A stretch of 64,000 nt of DNA, from NCBI RefSeq assembly GCF_040496035.1, contig NZ_JBEPJZ010000001.1:1-64000 (forward strand), written 5' to 3'. The notes below the pieces were generated by a model that saw nothing but the letters and a program-made list of their open reading frames with translations, was not told where the DNA came from and made no database searches. The stretch comes from Agromyces sp. SYSU T00194 (GTDB lineage: Bacteria; Actinomycetota; Actinomycetes; Actinomycetales; Microbacteriaceae). Made by a program: the position numbers and the translations under genes. Positions 43,753-52,660 of this stretch are shown here, piece after piece (position 1 is the first letter of the stretch; each line of letters starts with the position of its first letter).

Positions 43753-46700
43753 GACGGCAGGTCGCTGAGGTCGATCGGCTGCGTGTCGAGGGGGTCGGGG
43801 TCCTTCGGCACGGCGCCCAGCAGCGTGGCGACCCGGCGTGCGACGGCGTCGGGGTTGCCGAACAGCTCGAAGCTGTGCACGCGCAGCACGTGCCAGCCGA
43901 GCCGGCGCAGCACGTCGGGCCGCAGGCGCAGCGACTCGCGCAGGCTCGCGCCGACGAGCGCGGGGTCGGTCTCGACGACGACCGCGCGCCCGGCACGGGC
44001 GGCGGCGAGCGCGAGCTTCCCGCGGTGCCCGAGGGCGACCCGGATGTCGAGCTTCGCGAGGCGCGCGGCCAGGTCGATGAGCATCGGGTCGGTGGTCTCG
44101 GCGACCGGCGGCGAGGCGATGCGCTCCTCGGTCTGCTCGAGCACGTTCGCGAGGGCGAGCACGCCGTGGCCCTGGCGCTCGTCGTCGATCTCGTCGGGCC
44201 GGAAGCACGCGACGATGTCCATCGAGCGCCGGGCCCGGGTCATTCCCACCGCCAGCAGCCGGTCGCCGCCCGGCTCGCCGAGCGGTCCGAAGTTCGACAG
44301 CAGCCGGCCGTGCGGGGTGCGGGCGTAGCCGACCGAGAAGATGACGCGGTCGCGGCTCTGCGCGACGGCCTGCTCGAGGGTCAGCACCGTGAACGGCTCG
44401 CCGCGGTCGGTCAGGATGAAGTCGGAGAGGTCGGTGCGCTTGGCGAACGCGGCGAGCACGGCCTGGTGCACGCGGGCCGCGTGCCGGGCGCTCGCGGTGA
44501 TGACCATGAGGGACTCGCGCGGGCGCTTGACGGCATGCTCCATCACGAGCTCGACGACCTTCGCGACCTCGGCGTCGACGCTCTCGACGGTGCCGGTCTG
44601 GGGGTCGGGCAGGCCCGACCCGTCGAGGTAGTGCAGGTTCAGGCTGCCGTGGCCGAGGAAGCTGCCCGCCCAGGGCAGGGAGTCGATGCGCCCGCCGTAG
44701 AAGCGCCGGTTCACGAGCTCGGCGAGGTCCTCCCCGCCGGCCCGGTAGCTGCGCGTGAGGGTCAGGGTCGGCAGCAGCTCGCCCAGACGCGACAGGGCCG
44801 ACTCGGCGTGGCGGGCGTCGGGCTCGTCGGCGGCCGCCGCGACCGCGGGCGCGGCCTCGTCGAGGTCGGGGTCGACGATGCCGGTCTCGAACGGGGTGGG
44901 CGTCTGCGTGACCGGGTCGCCGAAGGCGACGACCTGCGTGGCGCGGCGGATGGCGCCGAGGTTCTCGGCGAAGGTCGTCGCGCCCGCGTCGACCAGCACG
45001 ACCGCGTCGAACGCGATGCGGTCGTCGATCGCGCCGACGTCGTACGGCGACGCGAGCCAGACCGGCGCGAGGGCGCGGAACAGGTGCGGGGCGGCCTCGT
45101 GCAGGCGGCCGGGCGTCGCCCGGTCGGCGCGCAGCAGCGTGCGCAGCTGCTCGGCCTCCTCGGGCCAGTCGACGACGCCGACCTTCCACGACTCGGCGAG
45201 CTGCCAGGCGAGCTGCGGGCCCGCGCTCGACGCGTGCGCCTCGTCGACGAGCCGGAAGTCGGCCTCGAGCCGGTCGAGCACCTCGGTGTTGGCGCCGAGC
45301 AGCGCCTTGTCGCCCGCGAGCAGCGACTCGAGCACCGACTGCCACCAGGCCAGCTCGAGTTCAGACGCGACGCCCTCCTGCGGCACATGGCGACGCGACA
45401 GGTCGACGAGCAGCGGGTCGAGCTCGAGCTCGCGCAGTCGGCCGAGCACCGCCGTGCGCTCCTGCAGGTTCGCGAGCACCTCGGACTCGGCGGCGAGTCC
45501 CGACATCGTCGTGACCAGCTCGCGTATGGGCCGCTGCGCCAGTTCGCGGTCGGTGCCGTGCGCGCCGAGCGGCACGTCGAGGGTCGCGAGGTCGGTGGCC
45601 ACGTTCTGGAAGAGCACGTGGAGGTCGGCGATGCCGACCGGCACGCCCGGGATCGACCCGGCGGTCGAGTAGCGGTTCCAGAGCGTGCGCTGCTGCTGGA
45701 TGCGACGCAGCGCCTCGTTCATGTCGCCCACGTGCACGCCGGGGCGCACGAACTCGGTCGCGTGCTTGCGGAGCCGGCGCCGGTTCGCCGCGGACATGCC
45801 GCGGGACTCGCGCCGCGGGGCGGTCGCCGCGATGAGCTCGCCGAGCGGGCGGTCGTAGACCGACGGCTGGAAGCGGTCGAGGGTCTCGCGGATGTCGAGC
45901 AGGAGCCGCAGGAACACGCCGAGTTCGGCCACCGACTCGAACGGCCGCAGGCTCGTGGACGAGATCACCGCGCTCGCGCGTTCGAGCAGCCGGGGCAGGT
46001 CGCTGGACTGCAGGCGCTTGGCGAGCTCGTGCGCCGCGGTCGCCTCCTCCGAGGAGGTGAACGAGGCGCCGTACCAGGGCGAGTCGCCCGGACCGTAGCG
46101 GAACTCGCCGAGCTCGGCCGCGCGCACGAGGTCGGCGGCGACCTGCGTGCGGTCGCCGGCGAGCGTCTCGAGGGCGGCGCGGTCCAGGCGTGCGGTCGTC
46201 GACGGCGGGTCGGCCATGAGCGACAGCCGCGCGAGCTCGCCGAGCGCGTCGAGCACCGAGACCCGGAAGCCGGGGTCGCGGCGGGTGAGCGCGCCGCGGT
46301 AGTCGAGCAGCACCTTGCGGAGGCGCACGAGCGCGTCGTCGACGTCGGCGACGCGCGGCTTCTCCGCCTTCTCATTGCGCGAGATCGAGCGGATCAGGTC
46401 GCGCCGCAGGGTCGACGTCGTGACCGCGGCGCCCGCGAGCCCCACCTGCTCCAGGCGGTGGGCGATGCCGTCCAGGCTCGCCCGGCGCGCGCCGACGACG
46501 AGCACGCGGCGGTGCCGCTGCACGAGCGCGCCGATCGCGTTCACGATGGTCTGCGACCCGCCGGTGCCGGGCAGCGTCTTCACCACGATCGAGGAGCCGG
46601 CCTCGATCTGCGCGATGACCTGCTCCTGCTCGGGGTCGGCGTCGTGCAGCAGGGTGTCGGTCGCGGGCGACCGGCGGTCCTGCCCGACCGAGGTGACGGG

Positions 46701-47546
46701 CTCGTAGGCCGCCTCGACGGAGGCGCGTGCCGAGGCGTTGCCCGCCACGGCGTCGATCACGGGGTGGTCGAGCTCCGAGGCATCCGCCGCCATCGCCGGG
46801 CCGACCTCGGCGAACGTCGACACGACGAGCCGGGGCGACACGCTGAACCAGGGCAGGTGCGAGGTGAGCCCGCGCAGCCGGTCGATCACGGGCTGGGGCT
46901 TGAACACGCCGTTGGTGATCGCGAGGGCCACGAACGCATCGGCGTCGAGCGTGATCTGGAACTGCTCGCGCAGCGCGCGCGCGAGCGCGGGGTTCAGGAA
47001 CGGCTGGCCCTTCAGCTTCAGCTCGAAGTCGCGGCCGTAGCGGCGGATCGCGAGCGGGCGCAGCAGCACGGGCGCGAGGTGCTCGGCGCCGTCGAACCGC
47101 CACTTCGCGAGTCCGATCGCGAGGTGCACGCCCTCGATGCCGCGCACGCTCCGGAGCTCGATGCCCTTCTGCGTGATCTCGGCCGCCGCGAGCCGCGCGT
47201 TGCGCAGCGCGAGCTCGTCGCGGATCAGGCTCGACAGCAGGGTCGACTTGCCGGTGATGAACTGCGGAAGGCCGCCGGGGTGCGTCGTGGAGAGCTCGAT
47301 GCGGGTGCGCGGCGTGTCGACGAAGCGCAGCAGCGGCGAGCGTCCGCCGGCGCGGGCGAGCTCGTCGCGCCAGCGACGCCACTCGGGCTCGGCGATGTTG
47401 CCGGCGGTGAAGGCGGGGTCGCCGACGCTCACGGCGTCGGCGGAACTCGCCTCCGAGACGGGTTCGGGGTGCGCGAAGCCGGGCGCGCCGTCGCCCGACG
47501 CGCCGACGAGTCCCTCGTCGTCGTCATGCATGTCGAGGCGGCGCAC
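43749..47546 (-). CDS. SF1 helicase-like protein with degenerate ATPase motifs and C-terminal nuclease-like domain
   Basis: A 1,265-residue protein with the order of an Upf1/AAA_11-AAA_12-type helicase. Walker A reads LPGTGGSQT (327-333) with Gly330 where the catalytic Lys should be; Walker B reads VVLVDAGATT, with Ala854 in place of Glu. Later helicase motifs persist: GDPVTQTPTP, LTRSYRAGGEDLAELVNRRFYGG, QSRDRVIFSVG and VGMTRARRSMDIV. The last 90 residues (GHRGKLALAAARAGRAVVVETD... LRRLGWHVLRVHSFELF) look like the restriction-endonuclease-like tail of DUF4011/SF1 helicases. It likely cannot hydrolyse ATP normally. GTG 47546 is 6 nt after TATGGT; ATG 47531 is the alternative. Confidence 0.83.
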   Translation of the reverse strand: MRRLDMHDDDEGLVGASGDGAPGFAHPEPVSEASSADAVSVGDPAFTAGNIAEPEWRRWRDELARAGGRSPLLRFVDTPRTRIELSTTHPGGLPQFITGKSTLLSSLIRDELALRNARLAAAEITQKGIELRSVRGIEGVHLAIGLAKWRFDGAEHLAPVLLRPLAIRRYGRDFELKLKGQPFLNPALARALREQFQITLDADAFVALAITNGVFKPQPVIDRLRGLTSHLPWFSVSPRLVVSTFAEVGPAMAADASELDHPVIDAVAGNASARASVEAAYEPVTSVGQDRRSPATDTLLHDADPEQEQVIAQIEAGSSIVVKTLPGTGGSQTIVNAIGALVQRHRRVLVVGARRASLDGIAHRLEQVGLAGAAVTTSTLRRDLIRSISRNEKAEKPRVADVDDALVRLRKVLLDYRGALTRRDPGFRVSVLDALGELARLSLMADPPSTTARLDRAALETLAGDRTQVAADLVRAAELGEFRYGPGDSPWYGASFTSSEEATAAHELAKRLQSSDLPRLLERASAVISSTSLRPFESVAELGVFLRLLLDIRETLDRFQPSVYDRPLGELIAATAPRRESRGMSAANRRRLRKHATEFVRPGVHVGDMNEALRRIQQQRTLWNRYSTAGSIPGVPVGIADLHVLFQNVATDLATLDVPLGAHGTDRELAQRPIRELVTTMSGLAAESEVLANLQERTAVLGRLRELELDPLLVDLSRRHVPQEGVASELELAWWQSVLESLLAGDKALLGANTEVLDRLEADFRLVDEAHASSAGPQLAWQLAESWKVGVVDWPEEAEQLRTLLRADRATPGRLHEAAPHLFRALAPVWLASPYDVGAIDDRIAFDAVVLVDAGATTFAENLGAIRRATQVVAFGDPVTQTPTPFETGIVDPDLDEAAPAVAAAADEPDARHAESALSRLGELLPTLTLTRSYRAGGEDLAELVNRRFYGGRIDSLPWAGSFLGHGSLNLHYLDGSGLPDPQTGTVESVDAEVAKVVELVMEHAVKRPRESLMVITASARHAARVHQAVLAAFAKRTDLSDFILTDRGEPFTVLTLEQAVAQSRDRVIFSVGYARTPHGRLLSNFGPLGEPGGDRLLAVGMTRARRSMDIVACFRPDEIDDERQGHGVLALANVLEQTEERIASPPVAETTDPMLIDLAARLAKLDIRVALGHRGKLALAAARAGRAVVVETDPALVGASLRESLRLRPDVLRRLGWHVLRVHSFELFGNPDAVARRVATLLGAVPKDPDPLDTQPIDLSDLPS

Positions 47547-47614
47547 ACCGACACCATACGGTCGCCTCGACGGGATTCCGGGGAGCATCGCCGCATTCCC
47601 GGGCACGGATTTGG

Positions 47615-47648
47615 ATACCCACGAGGTATGGCGATACCCTAGGGGTAT
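47615..47648 (+). promoter_or_regulatory. CsoR/CstR-type operators over the promoter of the sulfur operon
   Basis: Two inverted repeats: ATACCC...GGTAT at 47615-47629 and ATACCCTAGGGGTAT at 47634-47648. The second contains the -10 box TACCCT (47635-47640) and reaches the ATG; the first overlaps a -35-like TTGGAT (47611-47616, 18-nt spacer). A/T-flanked CCC...GGG palindromes are the type bound by CsoR-family repressors, and a CsoR-family gene closes this operon. Confidence 0.72.
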
Positions 47649-49344
47649 GCATTCGTCGTCCCCCGCACCCGAGCCCGCGCACCGCACGATCATCGTCGGC
47701 GGCGTCGCGGGCGGCATGTCCGCCGCCACGCGCCTGCGACGCAACGACGCGCGGGCCGACATCATCGTGGTCGAGCGCAGCGGGGCCGTGTCGTTCGCCA
47801 ACTGCGGCCTGCCGTACCACGTCTCCGGCACCATCGCCGAGCGTTCGGCGCTCGAGCTGCAGACCCCCGAGCGCCTGCGCGACCGGTTCGGCATCGACGC
47901 CCGCGTGCGGCACGAGGCGGTCGCGATCGACCGCACGGCGAAGACCGTCGCGATCCGCTCGCTCGACACCGGCCACGTCGAGCACGAACCGTACGACTCG
48001 CTCATCCTGTCGCCCGGCGCCGCCCCGGCGATCCCCGCGGTGCTGCGCGGTCGCCCGGGCGTGTTCGCACTGCGCACGCTGGACGACCTCGACGGCATCA
48101 TGTCGCACCTCGGCGGCACCCGCGTCGCGGACGCCGTCGTCGTCGGCGGCGGCTTCATCGGCATCGAGATGGCCGACAACCTGCACCGGCGGGGCATCCG
48201 CACCACCATCGTCACCCGCGGCGACCGGCTCCTGCCCGCGCTCGACCCCGAGATGGCGGCGCCGCTCGCCGACCACCTGGAGGCCGAGGGCGTGGGCGTC
48301 GAACTGCGCCGCACGGTGACCGGCCGCGACGAGCGCACCGTCACGCTCGACGACGGCCGGTTCCTGCACGCCGACCTCGTGATCGCCGCGACCGGCGTCG
48401 TGCCCGAGACCGGCCTGGCCACCGCCGCCGGGCTCGCGCTCGGGACCTCCGGCGGCATCGCCGTCGACGAGCTGCACCGCACCTCCGACCCGTCGATCTA
48501 CGCCGTCGGCGACGCCGCCGAGAAGCAGCACCGCGTCTCGGGCGACGCACGTCTCGTGACCCTGGCCGGCCTCGCGAACCGCCACGGCCGCGCGGTGGCC
48601 GACACGATCACCGGCTCTGCCGCGCCCGCGACGCCCGCGCTCGGCACCGCGATCATCGACGTGCTCGGCGTGACCGCCGCGAGCGTCGGCCTCGGCGAGC
48701 GCGAGCTCCGCGCCGCGGGCCGCGAGCTCCGCGTCATCCACTCGCACCCGCTCTCGCACGCCGGCTACTACCCCGGCGCCGAGTCGATGTCGCTGAAGCT
48801 GGTCGTCGACGCGACGTCCGACGCCATCCTCGGCGCGCAGGCGGTCGGCGGGCAGGGCGTCGACACGCGCATCGACGTGATCGCCACGGCGATGGGCGCC
48901 GGCGTCACCGCCTCCGGCCTGGCCGAGCTCGAGCTCGCCTACGCGCCGCAGTACGGCTCGGCGAAGGACCCGGTGAACATGCTCGGCTACATCGCCGAGA
49001 ACCGCGCGTCGGGCGACTCGCCCACCGTGCAGTGGCACGAGCTCGAGGACGAACTCGCCGGAGGCGCCGTGCTGCTCGACGTGCGCGCCCGCGGCCAGCT
49101 CGCCGAGGGCCTCATCCCGGGCGCCGACTGGATCCCCGTCGAGGCGCTGCGCGCCCGCCACGAGGAGCTCCGTGGCCGCCCCGTCATCGTGCACTGCCGC
49201 GTCGGGCAGGGCGCCCACACCGCCCAGCGCCTCCTGGTCGAACTCGGCCATGACGTGCGCAACCTCGATGGCGGCTACCTCACCTGGCGCGACGGCATGC
49301 GCGCCCGCGAACTGGCGTCGGAGCTCGAGCTCGCCGCCGCCTGA
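47647..49344 (+). CDS. CoA-disulfide reductase-rhodanese fusion (FAD-dependent persulfide/disulfide reductase)
   Basis: A 565-residue CoADR-RHD enzyme. The FAD domain begins IIVGGVAGGMSAATRLRR; the active-site Cys53 is in SFANCGLPYHVSG; NADPH site AVVVGGGFIGIEMA; dimerization domain with HSHPLSHAGYYPGAESM. A C-terminal rhodanese domain (about 460-560) carries Cys517 in VHCRVGQGAHTA. Such enzymes reduce CoA-persulfides and polysulfides. First gene of a three-gene unit with a rhodanese and a CstR-like repressor; ATG directly follows a promoter covered by operator repeats. Confidence 0.93.
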   Translation: MHSSSPAPEPAHRTIIVGGVAGGMSAATRLRRNDARADIIVVERSGAVSFANCGLPYHVSGTIAERSALELQTPERLRDRFGIDARVRHEAVAIDRTAKTVAIRSLDTGHVEHEPYDSLILSPGAAPAIPAVLRGRPGVFALRTLDDLDGIMSHLGGTRVADAVVVGGGFIGIEMADNLHRRGIRTTIVTRGDRLLPALDPEMAAPLADHLEAEGVGVELRRTVTGRDERTVTLDDGRFLHADLVIAATGVVPETGLATAAGLALGTSGGIAVDELHRTSDPSIYAVGDAAEKQHRVSGDARLVTLAGLANRHGRAVADTITGSAAPATPALGTAIIDVLGVTAASVGLGERELRAAGRELRVIHSHPLSHAGYYPGAESMSLKLVVDATSDAILGAQAVGGQGVDTRIDVIATAMGAGVTASGLAELELAYAPQYGSAKDPVNMLGYIAENRASGDSPTVQWHELEDELAGGAVLLDVRARGQLAEGLIPGADWIPVEALRARHEELRGRPVIVHCRVGQGAHTAQRLLVELGHDVRNLDGGYLTWRDGMRARELASELELAAA

Positions 49345-49371
49345 CCCCGAACATCCCACGGAAGGAACCCC

Positions 49372-49680
49372 ATGCGATCCATCACCCCCACCGCCCTCGC
49401 CGCGATCGACGGGCCCACCATCATCGACGTCCGCGAGGTCGAGGAGGTCCAGGCGGCCAGCGTGCGCGGCGCCCGGAACATCCCCATGAGCGTCCTCGGC
49501 GAGCGCGTCGGCGAGGTTCCGCGCGACGAGACGGTCTACGTCATGTGCGCGTCGGGCGGCCGCAGCGCGCGCGTGACCGAGTACCTCGAGCAGCAGGGAT
49601 ATGACGTCATCAACGTCGCCGGCGGCATCACCGAGTGGTACCGTGACGGGCTGCCGGTCGAGCTCGGATCGGCGAACTGA
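49372..49680 (+). CDS. Single-domain rhodanese (sulfurtransferase)
   Basis: A 102-residue cytosolic rhodanese that carries sulfane sulfur on Cys59 in the loop CASGGRS. Preceded by the usual [23 protein letters not shown] and followed by [10 protein letters not shown]. It has GGAAGG before the ATG and lies 27 nt after the CoADR-RHD gene. It probably passes persulfide sulfur to or from that enzyme. Confidence 0.93.
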   Translation: MRSITPTALAAIDGPTIIDVREVEEVQAASVRGARNIPMSVLGERVGEVPRDETVYVMCASGGRSARVTEYLEQQGYDVINVAGGITEWYRDGLPVELGSAN

Positions 49681-49717
49681 CCATGTTCGGCAACGGGCGC
49701 ACGGCAGGAGAGCAGGC

Positions 49718-50035
49718 ATGACCACCACCACCGAGTACTCCGCGACGACCCCCGGTTCCGACGCGCAGCGGCGCATCGCCAACCGGCTGAAGCGCGCACG
49801 CGGGCAGCTCAACGCCGTGATCGAGGCGGTGGAGTCGGGCGGCGACTGCCGCACCGTCGTCACCCAGCTCGCCGCGGTGTCGAGCGCGCTCGACAAGGCG
49901 GGCTTCGCGATCATCTCGCAGGCGATGCGCGACTGCGTGGTGCTGGGCGACGAGGCGGATGCCTCGGGCGAGGCGTCCGACCCGCACCGGCTCACGCCCG
50001 ACGAGGTCGAGAAGCTCTTCCTCTCGCTCGCCTGA
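49718..50035 (+). CDS. CsoR-family repressor, CstR-like persulfide sensor
   Basis: A 105-residue all-helical CsoR/RcnR-family repressor: [36 protein letters not shown]. Cys44 and Cys73 are present, but the copper-ligand His of CsoR (four residues before the second Cys) is Ala69. Loss of that His with retention of both Cys is the CstR pattern, in which sulfane sulfur links the cysteines. Operon partners (CoADR-RHD, rhodanese) and the operators at 47615-47648 support a sulfide/persulfide-responsive repressor. Starts 37 nt after the rhodanese with GGCAGGAGAG upstream. Confidence 0.88.
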   Translation: MTTTTEYSATTPGSDAQRRIANRLKRARGQLNAVIEAVESGGDCRTVVTQLAAVSSALDKAGFAIISQAMRDCVVLGDEADASGEASDPHRLTPDEVEKLFLSLA

Positions 50036-50085
50036 CGGGCCGCGGCGGACGGGCCGCGCGCGGCCGCGCCGCTGCGGGCGACGGC

Positions 50086-51183
50086 TCAGGCGCTCGCGAG
50101 CTCGATGCCGTGCGCGCGCGCCACGCTCTCGTTGACGAGGCGCCCGGCGGTCGTGTTGAGGCCCTTCGCGAGGGCCGCGTCGCGCGCCATGGCGACCTCG
50201 GCCCCGTGCTCGGCGATCGCCAGCGCGTAGGGCAGCGTCGCGTTGGTGAGCGCGGGCGTCGACGTCGCCGGCACCGCGCCGGGCATGTTCGCGACGCAGT
50301 AGAACACGGCGTCGTGCACCCGGTAGGTGGGCTCGGCGTGGGTCGTGGGGCGTGACCCCTCGAAGCAGCCGCCCTGGTCGATCGCGATGTCCACGAGCAC
50401 CGCGCCCGGCTTCATGGTCTTCACCATGTCGTCGGTGACGACCTTGGGCGCCGCGGCGCCCGGCACGAGCACCGCGCCGATCACGAGGTCGGCGTCGCGC
50501 ACCTGGCGCGCGACCTCGTACGGCGACGAGGCGAGCGTGCGGATCTGGCCGTGATAGCGGGCGTCGAGCTCGCGCAGGCGCGGCAGCGACAGGTCGAGCA
50601 CCGTGACGTCGGCGCCGAGGCCGAGCGCGGTCATGGCCGCCTGCTCGCCGGCGACGCCGCCGCCGATGACGACGACCTTCGCCTTGGCGGTGCCGGGCAC
50701 GCCCGCGAGCAGCACGCCGCGGCCGCCCTTCGAGGCGTGCAGGTGCGCGGCGCCCTCCTGCGGGGCGAGCCGGCCGGCGACCTCGCTCATGGGGGTCAGC
50801 AGCGGCAGCGAGCGGTCGGGCAGCTGCACGGTCTCGTAGGCGATGGCGGTCGTGCCGGCGGAGATGAGCGCCTCGGTCAGCGGCCGGTCGGCGGCCAGGT
50901 GCAGGTAGGTGAACAGCACGAGGTCGGGGCGGAGGAAGCCGTACTCCGACGCGACCGGCTCCTTGACCTTCAGCACGAGCTCGGCCGCCCACGCCTGGTC
51001 GGCGGTCGCGACGATCTCGGCGCCCGCGGTGCGGTACTCGTCGTCGCTGTACCCGGCGCCGACGCCGGCTCCCGCCTGCACGCTGACGCGGTGCCCGCGC
51101 TCGCCGAGCGCGTGCGCGCCCGCGGGGGTGACCGCGACGCGGAACTCGTTGTTCTTGACCTCAGCCGGGACGCCGACGTGCAT
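50086..51183 (-). CDS. ald: Alanine dehydrogenase
   Basis: A 365-residue NAD-dependent alanine dehydrogenase (alanine to pyruvate plus ammonia). Signature [38 protein letters not shown], the Rossmann [14 protein letters not shown] and [19 protein letters not shown] are intact. ATG 51183 has GGAGTAGG upstream; the earlier ATG 51201 is less likely. Divergent from an Lrp/AsnC regulator that probably controls it, as in mycobacteria (AldR). A -35 TTCACA/-10 GATGAT pair (17-nt spacer) lies at 51246-51218 on the minus strand. Confidence 0.95.
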   Translation of the reverse strand: MHVGVPAEVKNNEFRVAVTPAGAHALGERGHRVSVQAGAGVGAGYSDDEYRTAGAEIVATADQAWAAELVLKVKEPVASEYGFLRPDLVLFTYLHLAADRPLTEALISAGTTAIAYETVQLPDRSLPLLTPMSEVAGRLAPQEGAAHLHASKGGRGVLLAGVPGTAKAKVVVIGGGVAGEQAAMTALGLGADVTVLDLSLPRLRELDARYHGQIRTLASSPYEVARQVRDADLVIGAVLVPGAAAPKVVTDDMVKTMKPGAVLVDIAIDQGGCFEGSRPTTHAEPTYRVHDAVFYCVANMPGAVPATSTPALTNATLPYALAIAEHGAEVAMARDAALAKGLNTTAGRLVNESVARAHGIELASA

Positions 51184-51312
51184 GCCTACTCCGAATCTCA
51201 TGGGGGAATGTGGGTTCATCATCCTCTGATGTTCGCCACTTGTGAAGATCCACCGCATATCATTCGGTAGGGCACGGATGCATCGCGCAGATGTGCGGAT
51301 TGGATGGATCGC
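51184..51312. promoter_or_regulatory. ald / Lrp divergent promoter region
   Basis: The minus-strand promoter TTCACA (51246-51241), 17 nt, GATGAT (51223-51218) points to ald. The region is AT-richer than the flanks and contains GATG/CATC-type repeats, but I cannot define an exact Lrp operator or a clear promoter for the regulator. Confidence 0.5.
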
Positions 51313-51816
51313 ATGACCGACGCACCGCAGATCCGGCAGGAGCCGGTCACCACGCTCGACGACGTCGACCGCGAGATCATCGCCCGGCTGCACGACAACG
51401 CGCGCATCTCGAACGTCGACCTGGCCCGCACGGTCGGCATCTCCCCCTCGACCTGCCTCGCCCGGGTGAAGTCGCTCCGCGACCGCGGCGTGATCGTGCG
51501 CTACACCGCCGAGATCGACCCGGCGGCGCTCGGCTACACGCTGCAGGCGCTCGTCAGCGTGCGCATCCGCGCCGGCGCCCGGCACCTCATGGGGCAGATC
51601 TCCGACGAGCTCCGCCGCCAGCCCGAGGTCGCGCAGCTGTTCTTCCTCGGCGGCGCCGAGGACTTCCTCATCCACGTGCGGGTGCGCGACAGCGAGCACG
51701 TGCGCCAGTTCGTGCTGCACAACCTGTCGGCGAACCCGGCCGTCGCGCTCACCGAGACCAACCTCGTCTTCGAGCACCACAGCGCCCTCTCGGCGGGCCT
51801 GCGCACCCCGCTCTGA
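51313..51816 (+). CDS. Lrp/AsnC family regulator (AldR-like)
   Basis: A 167-residue feast/famine regulator: N-terminal winged helix (LDDVDREIIARLHDNARISNVDLARTVGISPSTCLARVKSL) and C-terminal RAM ligand domain (LVSVRIRAGA...AQLFFLGGAEDFLIHVRV). Divergent to ald, which suggests alanine-responsive control of alanine catabolism; the ligand is inferred. ATG 51304 is in frame three codons earlier and equally possible. Confidence 0.9.
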   Translation: MTDAPQIRQEPVTTLDDVDREIIARLHDNARISNVDLARTVGISPSTCLARVKSLRDRGVIVRYTAEIDPAALGYTLQALVSVRIRAGARHLMGQISDELRRQPEVAQLFFLGGAEDFLIHVRVRDSEHVRQFVLHNLSANPAVALTETNLVFEHHSALSAGLRTPL

Positions 51817-51949
51817 GCCCGGCGTCGCACGATGTCAAGTCCCTGTGCCCCGTTCGGGGGACGACGTATCGTCGGACCCGTCGCCGCGCACGAGGGGGTG
51901 CGGGCGACGCACCGCCGGTCCGGCGGCGCACGCACCACGAGGGGGAACC

Positions 51950-51994
51950 ATGACCCGCAGGCACGCGACCGGCACAGGCGGCGCAGCCCGATGA
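51950..51994 (+). CDS. 14-codon upstream ORF (leader peptide)
   Basis: ATG 51950 behind a very strong GAGGGGG site encodes MTRRHATGTGGAAR. Its TGA overlaps the ATG of the next ORF (ATGA, 51991-51994). The transcript likely starts after a TATCGT box at 51867-51872, giving a leader of about 75 nt with CCGCCGG/CCGGCGG hairpin potential (about 51911-51926). It may couple or control translation of the 91-residue protein. Confidence 0.5.
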   Translation: MTRRHATGTGGAAR

Positions 51995-52266
51995 TCGGCA
52001 CTGCCGGAAGCACGTCCGGCGCCCACGCACCGCACGATCGCAGCGCGAGCCTGCCGCCGGTGGGCCTCTGGTGGCCCATGCTCGACGCCCGCCTCCGCCG
52101 CGAGGTGCTCGAGGACCTCGACGCCCCGCTGCCGGAGTGGCTCGTGCGCCGCATCCTGGAGCTCTGCGAGGTCGAGGGCGATGCGCGCGCGCTTCGCGGC
52201 GTGCGCCTGCGCGAGCACGACAAGGCGTACATCGCGGGGTGGACGCACGCCATCGGCTGGAGCTGA
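51991..52266 (+). CDS. Hypothetical protein, 91 residues
   Basis: A short soluble protein; the region after about residue 22 (VGLWWPMLDARLRREVLEDL, then WLVRRILELCEVEG and LREHDKAYIAGWTHAIGW) is rich in helix-forming charged residues and shows normal GC3 coding bias. No family recognised. It has no ribosome-binding site of its own; translation probably depends on the overlapping 14-codon ORF upstream. Confidence 0.65.
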   Translation: MIGTAGSTSGAHAPHDRSASLPPVGLWWPMLDARLRREVLEDLDAPLPEWLVRRILELCEVEGDARALRGVRLREHDKAYIAGWTHAIGWS

Positions 52267-52351
52267 GTCGGGGCGGCGTCGGGGGTGCCGACGTAGAATC
52301 GACTCGCGCGGGCCGGCGCGCTCCGAACGGTCGAGACGACGAGGAGCATGC

Positions 52352-52618
52352 GTGCCCGAGGCCCCTCCGCGATGGCATCCCATCCTCGCGGCATCCGAGC
52401 CGGCAGCCGGCCACTGGGTGCTGATCGACTCGCTCGGCCGCGAGTACGGCCGGGTGACGATCGTGCGCCGCGGCGACGAGGTGGGCTACCGCGCCTGGTT
52501 CGGCGAGGTGTCCGTCGGCTCCTTCACGACGCTGCGCCGCTCGTGCGAGGCCGTGCACCGGGCGTTCCTCGACGCCCACGGGCCGGGCGGGTTCGCTCCC
52601 CTCCCCTGGCACTCCTGA
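52352..52618 (+). CDS. Hypothetical protein, 88 residues
   Basis: A small protein with a compact beta-rich centre (HWVLIDSLGREYGRVTIVRRG, VGYRAWFGEVSVGSF) and a helix near the end (CEAVHRAFLDAHG). The GTG start has GAGGAG five nt upstream and a TAGAAT box at 52294-52299. I do not recognise the family. Codon bias is normal, so I consider it real. Confidence 0.7.
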   Translation: MPEAPPRWHPILAASEPAAGHWVLIDSLGREYGRVTIVRRGDEVGYRAWFGEVSVGSFTTLRRSCEAVHRAFLDAHGPGGFAPLPWHS

Positions 52619-52660
52619 GCGGATGCGCTGAGCGGATGCCCCGGGCGGACGCGCCCCGAC

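Noticed and set aside
43875..47642. 1,255-codon plus-strand ORF opposite the helicase-like gene
   Set aside because: Antisense shadow with Arg/Glu/Ala/His-rich low-complexity translation; all recognisable motifs are on the minus strand.
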